Source: Charina bottae
Lineage: Eukaryota; Chordata; Lepidosauria; Squamata; Charinaidae
Direction of reading: 5' to 3'
NCBI GenBank assembly: GCA_023362775.1
Contig: JALMGJ010000061.1
Coordinates: forward strand, 506,001-570,000
DNA length: 64,000 bases
Every line of letters begins with the position of its first letter. Position 1 is the stretch's first letter. Positions 45,693 to 57,570 of the stretch are shown here, piece by piece. The notes under the pieces were generated by a model that was not told where the DNA came from, made no database searches, and worked only from the letters and a program-made list of their open reading frames with translations. Made by a program: the position numbers and the translations under genes.

Positions 45693-48600
45693 TCAACCTG
45701 GAAGAGGGGGGGCGGAATCAGGGCCTCGGCATCCGACCCGCCTGGGCCTCCCCGGCTCACGCGCTGCCCCCACAACCCCTCACAAGCTGCCTTCCCGTCT
45801 GCCAAGGAAACGTCGCCCGCCGGACTCGGCCCTGTCGAAGCCCCACCCGGCGGGAGTCGCCACCCACAGCCGTGCCGCGGGTGACCCCCTCCGGCTGTGC
45901 CGACGCCGCCCCTTCTGCCGGCCCACGGGCGCCTGCGCACCTGAGTCCTCCTCGGAGGGGGCGCGGGGCTGGCCCTGCTTCTTCCGGGACTTCAGCTCCT
46001 TCAGCCACTGGGGCGGCGGCTGCCCCAACCTGAAAGGCGGCAACGGAGCCTCAGCGCCTTCCCTGCCAGAGCGGGCCGGGGGACCAGCGGGTGCTTTGCC
46101 GAAGCACGCGGCGACCCTCGGCACCCCCTCCGGCTCCCAGGGTGGCGTGGATCCAGCTGGCGTCGCTGACAGGACACCCCCGTCCCGTCCCGTCCCGTCC
46201 CCTCACCTCTCTTCCTCCGCGGGGGGGGCGGCCGTCAGAGCCCTTCCTCCAGAGACCCCGGCCTGAAAGGGCCCTTTGGGCGACTTGCAGAGGGGCGCAG
46301 GGGTGGCCTCCTCCCGCCCTTCCAACTCATGTCTTTTCCTGAGCTGCGCCTGTGAAGGAAGCCCCCAGCCCCGCCTCAGTGAAAAGCGGACGGGAGGGGG
46401 AAGCTGCCCACCGGCGCCAGGCCACCGGCAGAGTGGAACAAGCCTGCAACGGCCTTCGGAACGGAACACCCCTTTCCCGTTTCCCAGCCGTACCTTGAGC
46501 ACGGAGGGGTCCAGGCCGGGAAACAGCGGCAGCCGCGGCTGGGAGGGGGGCAGCCTCTCTGCTGGCGGGGACTCCTCTTCCTCCTCCGACCCCCCTCCCC
46601 TGGTGGGCTTCTCCTCTTCACCATGAACAGGGGGAGGGGAGAATCGTCACCAGGCCAGACTGCCCCCCCCCTTGAAAGCCTCCGAGAGGGCTGCAGGGCC
46701 GAGGGGGCGGCAGCGGCTGCTCTGGGCCTTTATGGGGGGCCTCGCCGGCCAGGCGTCCCGCTTCCCTTTCCCACAGGCCCCTCCACGCCAGGGAGGCCCC
46801 AATGCCCACAGCTGGCGCAAACCCTGGAACTGCAACTGGGCCCCGCCCGGAGGACCTTGGGTGCCCCCATTAGGCCCCGCCTCTCTTCCTGCATGTCTGT
46901 TGAGATGCTCCAGGGGTGCCACGCCTGGCTGCGATGCCACAGCGAGCAGCACCCTTTCTCGGGTTCTGCGGCTCCTACCTGTGGAATCCCTGAATGTCCG
47001 GGCGCCGTCTGCTTCGCCCGTCCCCGAGGAGGGCGTCGGCGGCCACTCGGCATCTCCGCCGGCACTTCTCCTGAGCGTGTGGGAGATGGGGGCCCGGTGC
47101 TGCTGCCGCCTCTTGCCGAGCAGGACCCGGCTCTTCAGGGCCCCCGAGTCCAGCCGGGGCGTTTGCTGGAAAGGGGAGAGGCAGGCTTGCAGCCGAAGCA
47201 CAGAGCTGCCCGAACGCTAAGGGACTCGCCCGGCCACTCACCTCCAGAAAGGAGAAATCTGGGCAGGCCCCCGTCAGGGGAGACGTGCTGGCCCCGTCCG
47301 CCGAATGCGCCTCCGGGCTGGAGTCCTCCGGGCCGGTGCTCCTCTGCTCCCTGAGGGAGGCCGGGTGTGTCTGAGCGGGGAACAAGGAGGCCCGGCTGCC
47401 GGGGGACAGCTTCTGGGCGGGGGCCGCGCCGCTTTCCGAGGAAGGAGACTCCGGGACAAAACTAGGACAAGCGCCAGGAAGGGTTAGGCCGGGGAACGGC
47501 AGTCTGGAGCATGCTTGTTGCAAGGGCCCCTCCCTCACCCAGTCAAGGGGACAAGAGAGTCCTTTAGTGGCTTGCTCTGGGCAGGGGGAGTCCCCAAGGA
47601 TCACCCCCGGGCCCTAAGGAACCACCTGGCCACCCACGGGACCGGCCCCTTCCCTGCCGGAGAACAGAGGGGTCCCTGGTCAAGGAGCAGGTTGAACGGC
47701 TGCGTTTCCCCAGGGAGGCGTTTCAGGAGCAGAACCGGAGAGGGGCCCGGGAAGCTCCTTCAAGCCAGCCCCCACCCCCACTGCTACGAAGCCAGAGCTG
47801 GCTTTGGAGGTCTCGCGTGGTGCCGGGGGGGGGGGGCAGCCGTGGCTCCCCGGCCTTCTTTCCCGTCAACTAGCTTGCAGCAAACGGGGCCGCAAACGCG
47901 ACCTCCGCAGCCCCGGCTTTCGCCCATCGAGCAATAGGAGAAGGTCCCCCCGGACAGGCAGGAAGAGGATCCGAGCGCCACAAAGCTGCTGCTCCCCCCC
48001 CCCCTCACCTGTCTCCGCTGTGCCGCTGGTCCTCCCAGGTGCCGTACCTGCTGTCGGCCTCTCGCACGAGGACCTCGGTGTCCCTGGCCTCTGCTGCCGG
48101 CCGGCCGAAGCACTGCTTCAAGTGTTCCTGGGGAGGCGAGAAGGGAGAGCTGGCGTTACCCCGCCAGGCGGAGACGCGCCCTGTGGAGCCTGGGGATCGG
48201 TGCTGGGTGGAGCGGCACCTCCTCCCTCCCCCGCTGGCCGTGGGGCGCGCCCTAATTTCCACGGCCAAAGAGCCGCCAGGCCAATTCTCATAACCCCCCT
48301 GGGGAAGCACTATCTTCGCTAAAGGTGACCCCAGCTTCCATGATCTTTATGTCCCTCCAGCAACTCCAAGACCCATCACCCAGGCAGGACTAGCCACGGT
48401 CTTGCCTGAAAAGCCCAACCTCTTTCATGAGGGAGACGTCGCAACGTGGGCAAGACTTGGGCAAAACGTGGCCAGGAAAACTAAACCAGAGAAACTTCGC
48501 CCACTTGGGGAATTTGCAAAGTTCAGGATCAGGGCCCTCCCTTGCAAAACACTCGCCTTCCTTCTCCTGCAGAAGGGGGTGTTTTCCCCATTTAAAGATC

Positions 48601-51600
48601 CTGTGCCTGGAGTCGGACTAGAAGGCCTCCGAGGCCCCTATGATTCCACGCCCCTGAGAAACCTTCCCGCTTGCAGACAGCTGCTGCTGCTGCCGGGCCA
48701 CGGCTGACTGAAGACGGCTCCACTTAACAAGCGGAGACCGGCGAGTAGACCGGTCCCTCGGATCCCTCCAGAGGAGGAGAGATCGGGAGATCACCCACGA
48801 GTGCTCTGAGTGGCAGCTCCTCATGAGGAGACCGTAAAACAGCCGAGGGAGATGACATCTCTGCTCTCAGCAGCGGCAGAGCCTTTCATAAGGACGCTGA
48901 GCCAGCCAAACTCACTTTCTAATCACATTCGGAAATGTTCAATTTAACCGCCCAGAGTTCCCTGGTTGGAGGAGATGGGCGGTGATACAAATTTAAATAA
49001 TAAATAAAATAATAAATAAATAAATAAATAAATAACTGCTTTATGGATATTAGAGACCTTCAAAATGGCAAGCTTCATTTGACACCGGGTGAGTTTTACC
49101 TTCTTCAGATTTAAGAAATTTTAAACAGAGACTTAAGAATTTAAAATAATATACAATTGGCCAAAAGCAAAAAAAAAAAGGGGGGGGTGTTGATTTAAGA
49201 AAGTTTTAAATGGATCGGGAGACCAGAGAGATTTGGAATATTGGTTATTTTTGCTGTGAGATTTGGAAGACAAGTATATAATTAAATAATATACTCGACT
49301 GAAACGGAGCTAAACCCATATTAGGAACTGGGGCTTGATGAAGGTTGCAAATGGACACTAGAGGGAGCTAAAGGACCAGGTGGAAAGGAGTTTGAATGGC
49401 TCAGCCGTGATAATTTTTTCTTAAAAAAGTTTTTTGAAGCATGGACTGAAATATTAATAACTAATATCTCAGAAAGGATACAGATTTCAATGGATAAGCT
49501 TTTAGAAGATGAGAAAAACTTTAAAAAACTTTTACCTGACATAGACATTATAGAGTTCGAAGGCATGGAAGGCAACAAAATTGAGATCACCAAAATGGGA
49601 GTACAAAGGACAAATCAAGGAAAGGGTTCTGGCAGAACCCTCCCAGGTCCACCAAAGGCTCCATTGTTCTGTCCAAGTCGAATCCAGGCCCTTAAGCCCC
49701 TTCTACCCCTCCTCCCTCCTATCGAGGGCCGCTTTTCAGAAACCAGGACCCAACGTTTTTCTGGGCAAACTTCCCCCCAACCTTGAAGGAGCTGCTCTGA
49801 TTTACTCTCAGCAAATGGAGCCTCTTCACTGCTCTGGGACGGTTGAAACTGCGGACGGACGGACGGACGGGTCAGGAGGAAAGAGGGGCGAATGGGCGAA
49901 GGTGTTTTCTTCAGCCATTTCAGGTCTGGGAGGCAGAACAGGGCTCCTTCCCCCTTCTGAGGAAGAGGCCATCGTCTTTGGGCCTCGGGGTCTCCTTCAC
50001 TGCCCCAAATCTTCCCCGCCTTTTCAGGCCGCAGCACGGAAGCCGTTTCGCATCTCTGCTGGGTCCATCCAGCGCTGAAGCCGCCGCTTTGCTGTCACTC
50101 CACACAGCCAAGGACGACCCCACGGTTGGAAAAGGGCCCACGCCACCGGGCAAGAACTGCAGCCGGCCCTGCCCCACCACGCTGGTCCTGCACCCCCGTC
50201 CACAAATGCCCGTTTCCGCCCAGAGGGACGTCACGCGCGAAAGAGGGCGCCAGAGGGGCAGCGGGGGCGCGTGTCCGCCCGCCCTACGGACGCAAAGCCG
50301 AGCTCCGCGCTCCTTTGTACACACAGCTCTGGCTGCTGATGGGAGGAGCCCTCCTTGACAAAACGCGAGCAGATCTCGCCACTCGCTCTGCACACGGTTA
50401 AAAGCATCCTGCAGAAATCTCCCGGCCCACACGGTTCAACCAAGTGGGGCGACAGATGGGCACACCCACGCGCGCAGGCTCACTGGTGCTCTTTCCCCAA
50501 TGCCCACTCCCACCCTCCGAGGGCCAGCCATGTGCAGCCCCACAGAAAAAGGCCCCAAGGACTGCTCTCTGGCGCCTGACGGGTTCTCACCCTTGCAGCC
50601 AAAGCCACCGCCATGCGCTCCCCTTCGGGTGGGAACGCTGCCGGTTCTTCCCACAACTACCGTACCTCAGGGTGCCAACCCACCACCTACAAGCAGAGCG
50701 ATGCCCCGCGACACGGCTTTGCCACACAGCTACTCACCCAAATACTCATTGCGCGTTCAGGCCGCAGCCCGCTTAGCCGCACCGAGCCCCCCGGGAGCAG
50801 GGGGCGCCCCCTTGAGCCAGCCAGAGAAGGGGCCCTCTGTATTCCTCCACCCGGCCGAGGGGTTGGGGGTTCCTCAGCCGCCTCGCCGGCATGGACTTGA
50901 CGCGTCTTGCCCCGTGCGAGGGCGGGGGAGACAGAGTTGCTCCCGCTGGAGCCGCGGAGGGCCACAGAGAGGGGGCCACCGCTGGAAAGACCGACAAGCA
51001 GCAGCACCACGGCCTGGACGAGCCCCCCGGCCTCCCCGTTCGCCCGGGTACGAGCCAACAGCGACTGAGGAGGACAGACGTCAAGAAGCAGCTGAATAAA
51101 ACACGCTCCCAACCTCCAAAGGGTTGGAAAGACGCTGTCGGTAGACATACACAGTCAAAGGCACCCTCTTACAGAAAATACAGGCGGCAAGGCCTGTTCA
51201 AGAGAGGCGTTCTTCTCTTCCTCTAGGGGACCAAGAGCAGTTCTTTTAAGACACCAAGGCATGATCCTCAGTTCTTGAGCTCAGCAAGGCGGAAGCCTGA
51301 AAGATGTCTATCTGTCGAAAAGCGCATAGGTCGTGGTGCTGACATCCGGATGCTTGACGCTTCTCATCCCATCCTGCCTGCCTGTTTCCTGTCCTGCTCA
51401 GCTGAAGGCAGGGGAGATGCAGCGCACGGCCCACGGTGGCCCCGCTGAGACGAGGCACGCGGTTCCAAAGAGCGCCCCCCCATACAACGGGGCGAGTCTG
51501 CTCTGCACGCACAGCCCCCGGCCCACCCCCACCCTGGAGAAGGAGCGCCACACGCGCCTCAGACCTCAAGAGCAAGACGCTGCGGCTGCTGCAGCCGCAG

Positions 51601-54600
51601 ATAAACAGCAGTTCCTAGAACTGACTGACCTCACCCATGACAGCAGCTCTGGCATCGCCCCGCGAGCCATCGCTGCTTTTCCCTGGAGTGCCGACTCCTT
51701 CCCAAAAGTGGCAGGGACGGGGAGCCGGGCCGTTAGCCAGAGCAGGCCGGGGGGGGCTTCGTCGCGAGCACCCAAGGGGGTCACACAGAGGTCCCCAAAG
51801 GGACGGCCACGGAGCCAAGATGGTGGGAGAGAGGTGTGAAACCTTTCGACGCCCCACGTCCTCCAGGGGCCCCTTTGCTCCGCTGCTCCCGTCCACGAGG
51901 CTTCCCAGAAACAGAAGCTTCATCAACAGGACGATGGTGGGTTTTCTCTCCTATCTCCGCCCCTCCCCAAAATACTCGGAAATGTTCATTTCAAGTTGGA
52001 GAGTATTTTAAACTAAGCGCCGTAACGATACAGCCAGACATCTGCAACCATCTCCTATGTAAGTGGAGGCTGCTATGGCTGGGGGGCGGGGAGCCACTCA
52101 AGGCTTCCCCTTGGAAGAGAGCGCCTCACTTTGGTGGGAAAACCCAAAGAACATCCCTTAACTATCTTTAAACTATGATGGTATGACTCCAAAGTGGAAG
52201 CCTGGACAGTGCCAGCATTCCAGCTGGTCAGGAGGAAATCAGGACCAACTTCAGGTCTGGATGCTGAAAGCAAAAGCCCAAGGTCTTCCCGCGGACCCAG
52301 AGAACGCGAACCCTCGGGTGCGCCTTCATCCCCATTACCGGGTGAGCAAGCCCGGCTGCTGTATTTAATCCCCTCGGCACAGGAAGTTGGGCACGATTCA
52401 TCTTCTCCTCACGTAAGAGAACACCCCACCCTCTCCCTGGGCGGCTGAACGCTCCTCTCGCCGGCTGCTACGGCACCCGCGTTGCTATGGATCCTGCGGC
52501 TGCTCGGAGGCTCCCCGTTAGGCATTTCAGAGCATCCTGCCAGGGCTCGGAGCGCCAAGGATCAATAGGCAGGTTGCCGGTTTTGAAAAAGAACCGGCAG
52601 GTTAATCTAAGGAAGAGTTTCTTCCTGCCACACCGGCCTGCTTCGGCACAGTGGCATCCTGGGCATAAAAGGAGAACCGATGCGCCCAGAAGCAAAATAT
52701 ACCCACATCCGGAAACGCTAGCGTCTCATAACGCAAAGGCAGGACGGCCTGGCTCGAGCATCAGGATGATTTCGGCGTCCGCAGAAGTGCCGCTGAAACA
52801 GCCTGGGTAAAGTCGCTAGTGAGGAGGGTCGGGGTGGAGGCCCCCGGGATCTGCCCACAACCGCCGAGGTCCTGGGCAGGAGCCGGGGGGGGGGGGCAAG
52901 CAGAGAAAGTAGGCGTGCCAGCGGGTCTAGGAAACAGCCGTAAGAAGGCAAGAGAGAGGCTTCATCCGGCCGCTCAACAGCAGCCAAGCAAGGTGTTCAG
53001 AAGTCCCGGCTAACGGGACAGCAAAGGCTTCCAAACGTGGCTTTGCCGAGGAAGGCTGCAGCTCCGTATTCTGGCTTGAAAAAAGGCCGCGTCACCCACA
53101 GGGTGATGTAACCGCCAAGAGGCAATGTTTTCTTTTGGATCAGGAGATGCCAAGAGCGGGCAGAGCAGCACCCCTAAAATAAGGGGCCCTTTCCATGTGC
53201 TCTCCGTGGGCACTGCGCAGGTGGGGCTCAAACTAACCTCCGCTGGGCACTGTTCAGAAATAAATAATTCAATTGCTCCAACTCGACGTCTGCAGGAAAA
53301 CCCTGTTTATCACCAGGCACCGTCTGCAACCATTTTCTGGAGACGGGCTTCAAATTGCTGGCGTCTCCTGGACCTGCGAGGAGCATCCGCCATTTGGGAT
53401 AAAGATGCACCGCCTTCCAGCTACTAAATCCAGGGTGCACTGATGGGAGAGAGGTCACGTCCTCCCTGCCTGCTGCATTTCTGGTGCCAGGCAGTTTCCC
53501 TCAAGGAACCATTCAGTCCCTCCAGGCCGTCTGCTGGGGCACAGCAGCCCACCAACCCTCCCACCTCCCGCTCTGTGGACGGGTCAGGAAAAAGGGCCGG
53601 GGGGGGGGAGATGCCCTTCACCAGCCTCAGCTATAATGTGTCAGAAGCCATGGGCCTCGATTCCCATCACTCCCAGCCAGCCTCTCCAGGCGAGAGAGAG
53701 GAAGGCCAGCTTCAGAACCTCTGTGCTGCTTGCTGGGCACAGATGGGCCCCCGAGTCCTGCATTCACAGGACTACGTAAAGCACTGGCTCTCCCTCAGCC
53801 TGAAGGGGAAAAGGGGGTACGTGCAGCCACCTACCCCAGCAATAAAAGCAGAGCCCTGGGGCCCAAATCCAATTTCAGCCCCGAGAGGCTGAAAAGAGCT
53901 GGTGGGTGGTCAACCGAGACCCAGAGCCACTTCCACAACCTCCCCGGTGGCCAAAGGGAACTCGTTCAATGGATCTGGACCGCACCAGGCTAGAGGAGGC
54001 GGCCCTGAATCCTGCAGCGCCCCACCACGGTCAACCAACCTAGCTCTGGAGGGGTCATCCTGGCTTTAAGACCACCATGAAAGAACGGTTTGGCCTGGAC
54101 CGAAAGGGAGCAAGGAGCCACACCTGGAGCCAAGTGAAACGGGAGTCAGGGTCACGGAAGACGACGACGACGGCAACACAAGCCCGAGGTAAGGCTCGGA
54201 TCCCGCCGTCAGGTCCACTCCGTTGCCACAGTCCAGCTTCCGGTACAGGAGCAGCTTCACACCCAGCTGCCCGTGCGGTCCGGCTCAGCCTTGGGGAAGG
54301 GCGAGACCCCACAGCTGTCCCTACACAGGCTTGGAAAAGAGTTCTGGGCAGACAGAGCCACTCCATAGCGAGGTGGACCAACAGTCTGATTTTGGGAAGG
54401 CGGTCCCAGCATCCCTTCATACCTTAATGTAATTTTGTAAACCACCGTTCTGCGGTAAACTTCCATGCCTCCCCAAGCAACCCAAGACGGGAGGTGCAAA
54501 AGTTTCCACCCGCCGAGCCACGATATCGCCAAAGGGCCGCACCTGTGAGTAGTGTCCGCCCATTTCGGGGGGCTGGCACAGGGCCTCCCTGACAGCCCTG

Positions 54601-56839
54601 AGAACTTCGGCCTGAACTGACCTAGGGCCCACGGAGAGCACCAACCGTGCCAGGCTTTCTGGCAGGGCATGCCTTCGCAGTATCTCCTGGTTAAAGTCCT
54701 CTGTGTGGACAAATATTTGCAGAAGTGAATCAAAGCAAGGCTTAAACTGCTGGTGCCAGGGCAAGAACCCATCCGGCTTGCCACGATGGTTCTTTGCACA
54801 GCTGGGACTGAGAAGTTTCTCCTTCTTTGGCCGATTTCCACCCAGTGGAAGCATGCGCAAAACTGATCCCCCCCCACCAGCCCCCAGGTTACCGGCCCTA
54901 GGCAACTCTTCTGAGCGCACCACGGCCCATTCCCTTGGGGACTGCTCTGATCTCCGCCTTTGCCCGCTTGTCCCACAAAGACGCCTTTTGGGCAGGGCCA
55001 TGCAAGAAGGCGCAAGTTTTCGCCTGCCTGAAAGCACCACACACGGAGGCACAAGGATGCTCCTGGGTGAAACACCAGACATGCAACCCTGAGGTGAGAC
55101 TGTCAGGCCCCCTGGATGGACAGGGCTAGAAGGATGGACACCGGGGACCCATTTCAGTCCAGGCTGAGCAGGAGGCCGCTCTCCGGCCCGGAGGGAACCT
55201 GAGAAAAGCAGGCCGCCATCCCGTCCGGGACACTGAAAGGTCACGACGCCAAATTGTCAGCTCCTGCCCCGTCCAAGCACTGGGCACCATGTTTAATTTC
55301 AAACGCGTCAGTTGCTCCAAGGCGGGGGCTATTTCCTGGATGGTGTTGATCTATTCTTTGAGAAGTAACAGCTTTCGCGCATGCAGTAAGTTTTTACATT
55401 TCCAAGAAGATAACAAATGAGAAGAAACCTACAACTTCGAAATCTAGAACAGAGCACCGAGAGCAATGTTTCCCAACCTCGGTCACTTTAAGACGTGTGG
55501 ACTTCAACTCCCAGAATGCCCCAGCCAGCACGGTCATTGCTAAGAATTCTAGGAGTTGAAGTCCGCAGGTCTTAACGTGGCCGAGGTTGGGAAACACTGA
55601 TTTAGAGGAAGAAGAAGAACAGAGCGACCGCCACCTCCGTTCTTTAGCAAATTCTCCTGCAGTTCGGCCAAGGATGGCGAGAGGCCTTCCGGTTGGCTAG
55701 AATTCCTGTTTACACCACACAAACCAACTTTTGCCCCGTCCCTTCTCTGGAAAACGCACACAAGGCCAGAGGACAAGTTCCTGGTATGACCTCATAGGCC
55801 AAAGATAAACCACCGCAGAAGGCAAACCCATCCAAACATCCTCATCTGTTTATAAACAGCTCCATTACAGGACAACATCTGCTCCGTCCAAAGAAGAAAA
55901 GCCCCCCCCGCCCCCCCCCCAGAACGAGAGAAGCCTCACACCATCCTGCCATCCAAGCCAAGCCAGCTCTCTCTAGGGAACTGGAGGGGGATTCCTCTCT
56001 CCGGACAGGCTTGGCCCTAGAGCCCAAAGGGGCTTCTGTCCCCTTCTGACCGCCCTGCTCCCCCCCAACTCCCCTGCCCCGCGTGCCTCCAAGCAGCAGG
56101 CGACTCTCCATGCCTGACCCCCAGCTCTGCTTGGTACCCAGAGTCAGCGCGATCATGAGCAGGACCACCAACCTTCCCTCAGAGGGAGGCTGCCAGGGGT
56201 TGCCCGTCCTGGAGCCCTGCTGGACCCCTCCCCTCCAGACCCTGCTTACGCTTGGGACAAACTGGACTGCGCCAGGGCCGAGGTTGACTCAGCCCTCGCG
56301 CACCGGGCTGGTCAACGCAGGGCCCCCCTCGCCGCCAGGGAGCCAAGGGATTCTGTGGCCTCTGCCCCGTCCTGCCTGCCCCCCCCCCCCCTTAGCCTCT
56401 TTAGGGCAAAGGCGCTTCCTGGTCTCTCACTCCGCTCTGACCGCGAGAAGAAAGGCAAGTCGGACCCTGCCGGCCAGGCGCCTGGGGAGAGGCCAGCTGG
56501 GGAGGGGGTCTTCCCCGGCTAGCACCCGGTCCTCCCGCCCCTCCTTACGAGGTCCGGCGGCGGCTGCTCCGAGCCGGCTGGCCGCTTCCTGAAGGAGGAG
56601 AACCTGCGCTGGCTGCGCACGGAGAACTGCCGGAAGGACTCCCTGCTCCGGGAGGCGAGGTGCCTGAAGGAGGCCGTGCGCTTGAAGGGGGCCCGGCCCG
56701 GCCCCTCGCCCGCCGCCCGCTCGGAGGCCACGGCCGCGGTGACCAGGTTCAGGGCCTCGTGGAGGGAGCGGCGCATCGAGCCCACCCACTGGCTCATGTG
56801 GCTCTGGGCCCCCGCCAGCTTGTCCCCCAGGTAGTCCAT
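45693..56839 (-). CDS. KIAA1671: KIAA1671 C-terminal part, short transcript form with tankyrase-binding-protein C-terminal domain
   Basis: Eight exons read in phase: 56839-56549, 48127-48009, 47461-47242, 47165-46979, 46615-46494, 46349-46207, 46029-45941 and a last exon from 45697, with the stop TGA at 45695-45693. The total is 391 codons. The first exon supplies its own ATG ([20 protein letters not shown]). Downstream, [45 protein letters not shown] and [15 protein letters not shown] align in order with the conserved C-terminal domain of TNKS1BP1 (Tankyrase_bdg_C family). The KIAA1671 assignment rests on that homology plus synteny just 5' of the crystallin cluster. Human KIAA1671 is much longer, so its main N-terminal exons should lie right of the window or be spliced around this first exon. 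Molecular function is poorly known. The last-exon reading, ending SEEDSG, is the least certain part. Confidence 0.8.
46181..46202 (+). repeat. (CCCGT)n short tandem repeat
   Basis: Four CCCGT units immediately after the exon ending at 46207, in the following intron. Confidence 0.75.
46207..47165 (-). CDS. KIAA1671: KIAA1671 exons coding for the TNKS1BP1-like C-terminal domain
   Basis: Exon 47165-46979 has [20 protein letters not shown] and ends FRDST. The junction codon makes Glu with the AG at the start of exon 46615-46494, giving DSTEEKP, which parallels DSTEP in TNKS1BP1. That exon has an acidic EEEEE run and [13 protein letters not shown]. Exon 46349-46207 starts [11 protein letters not shown] and ends AEEER. 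The acceptor at 46617-46616 (GTGAAG|AG) follows a C/T-rich tract, with ATGGTGA in between, and is weaker than its neighbours. Confidence 0.8.
48945..49035 (+). repeat. CR1/L2-like 3' tail with (AAAT)n
   Basis: AACCGCCCAGAGTTCCCTGG, then GGAGATGGGCGGTGATACAAATTT, then (AAAT/AATA)n. This is the hallmark 3' end of reptile CR1/L2-type elements. It lies in KIAA1671 intron 1, plus-strand orientation. Confidence 0.65.
49040..49620 (+). mobile_element. AT-rich island, probable LINE fragment
   Basis: A sharp switch from GC-rich to A-rich sequence. It carries a short plus-strand frame near 49490-49600 ([20 protein letters not shown]) of the lysine/glutamate-rich style seen in LINE ORF1 proteins. It follows the AAAT tail at 48945-49035, which suggests nested insertions. 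There is no reverse-transcriptase motif, and the family is not identified. Confidence 0.45.
49852..49872 (+). repeat. (GGAC)n microsatellite
   Basis: Five GGAC/ACGG units in KIAA1671 intron 1. Confidence 0.8.
55464..55599. mobile_element. 136-bp palindromic hAT-like MITE, complete
   Basis: The two ends are inverted copies over almost 50 bases. The left arm reads CAATGTTTCCCAACCTCGGTC and continues to GTGTGGACTTCAACTCCCAG. The right arm reads GAGTTGAAGTCCGCAGGTCT and ends GAGGTTGGGAAACACTG. CARTGTTTCCC termini are hAT-like. It lies in KIAA1671 intron 1. No clear 8-bp target duplication was found. A transcript would fold into one long hairpin. Confidence 0.7.
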
Positions 56840-57570
56840 GGCTGCGCGGCAGCTCTGCAGCCCGGTGGCGCCGCCGGGAATGAGCCGCCTCCGGGACGGA
56901 CGCGGCGCCGCAGGTACCGCCGGCCCCACTCCGGGCGGGAGAGGGAGGGGCCGAGGGGCGATCGATGGGGGGGGGGGGCCTCAGGAAGTCCCTCTTCTCA
57001 GCTGCCGCCGGTTAACCCCTTCGGCGAGAAAGCCTCCTTGCGCCCGGCGGGCTCCCACGCAGGAAGGTCCTTTTCTGGCCAGGAGCATCCCGGAAGAGCA
57101 GAGCCCCAGGGCCGGCTCCCCCAGCCCCCAGGTGGCTGGAGTCCCCCTGGCAGCCTCTTTCAGCCTCCCCCCTCAGCGGTCGCTGACCCCAGAGAGCGTG
57201 GGGGGGGGGCAGCGCACACCCGGCTGGCGCCGAGCTGGCTGGAAACTCTGGCCTTCCCAGGGAGGGAGGGCCGCCCTCCTCCGAGTCTGCACCATGCAAC
57301 GCCTCTCTGCCGGTGCAGCGCCAGCCTTTGAGCCCGCGGAGGCGGCAGCTCCCTCCCGCGGCCGGCCGGGCCCCCCTCCCTGCTCCTCTGCCAGGAGAAG
57401 GGAACCGCAGCCGGGACGAGGCCTTGCTCCTGCTCGGCCGGGTCGGGCGCGGCGGGAGCGCGGGTGAGGTCGCCATGGCAACCAGCGAGGAACAGCACCC
57501 GCCGGGCGACTCGAGCGCATCCATCCATCGGCACGATGCGGCTCGCACGCCGCCGCGTCACAAGCGGCCC
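56500..57570. promoter_or_regulatory. KIAA1671: CpG island at the KIAA1671 internal first exon
   Basis: CpG-dense sequence covers the 97-codon first exon and about 700 bp upstream of its ATG, with G- and C-runs at 56968-56977 and 57199-57207. No TATA box was found. The island supports a promoter inside, or at the start of, this KIAA1671 form. Confidence 0.6.
56549..56839 (-). CDS. KIAA1671: KIAA1671 alternative first coding exon (97 codons)
   Basis: The ATG is in a good context (GCAGCCATGG) and opens [20 protein letters not shown], an amphipathic segment. A basic, Ser/Arg/Phe-rich stretch follows, with [20 protein letters not shown] and [13 protein letters not shown]. These RxxS-type repeats could be kinase sites. 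It ends at GACCTC|GTAAGG in phase 0, matching the phase-0 acceptor of the next recognised exon, [10 protein letters not shown] at 48127. It sits in a CpG island, so it is probably a true transcription start. A further exon in the 8.4-kb intron cannot be excluded. Confidence 0.7.
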
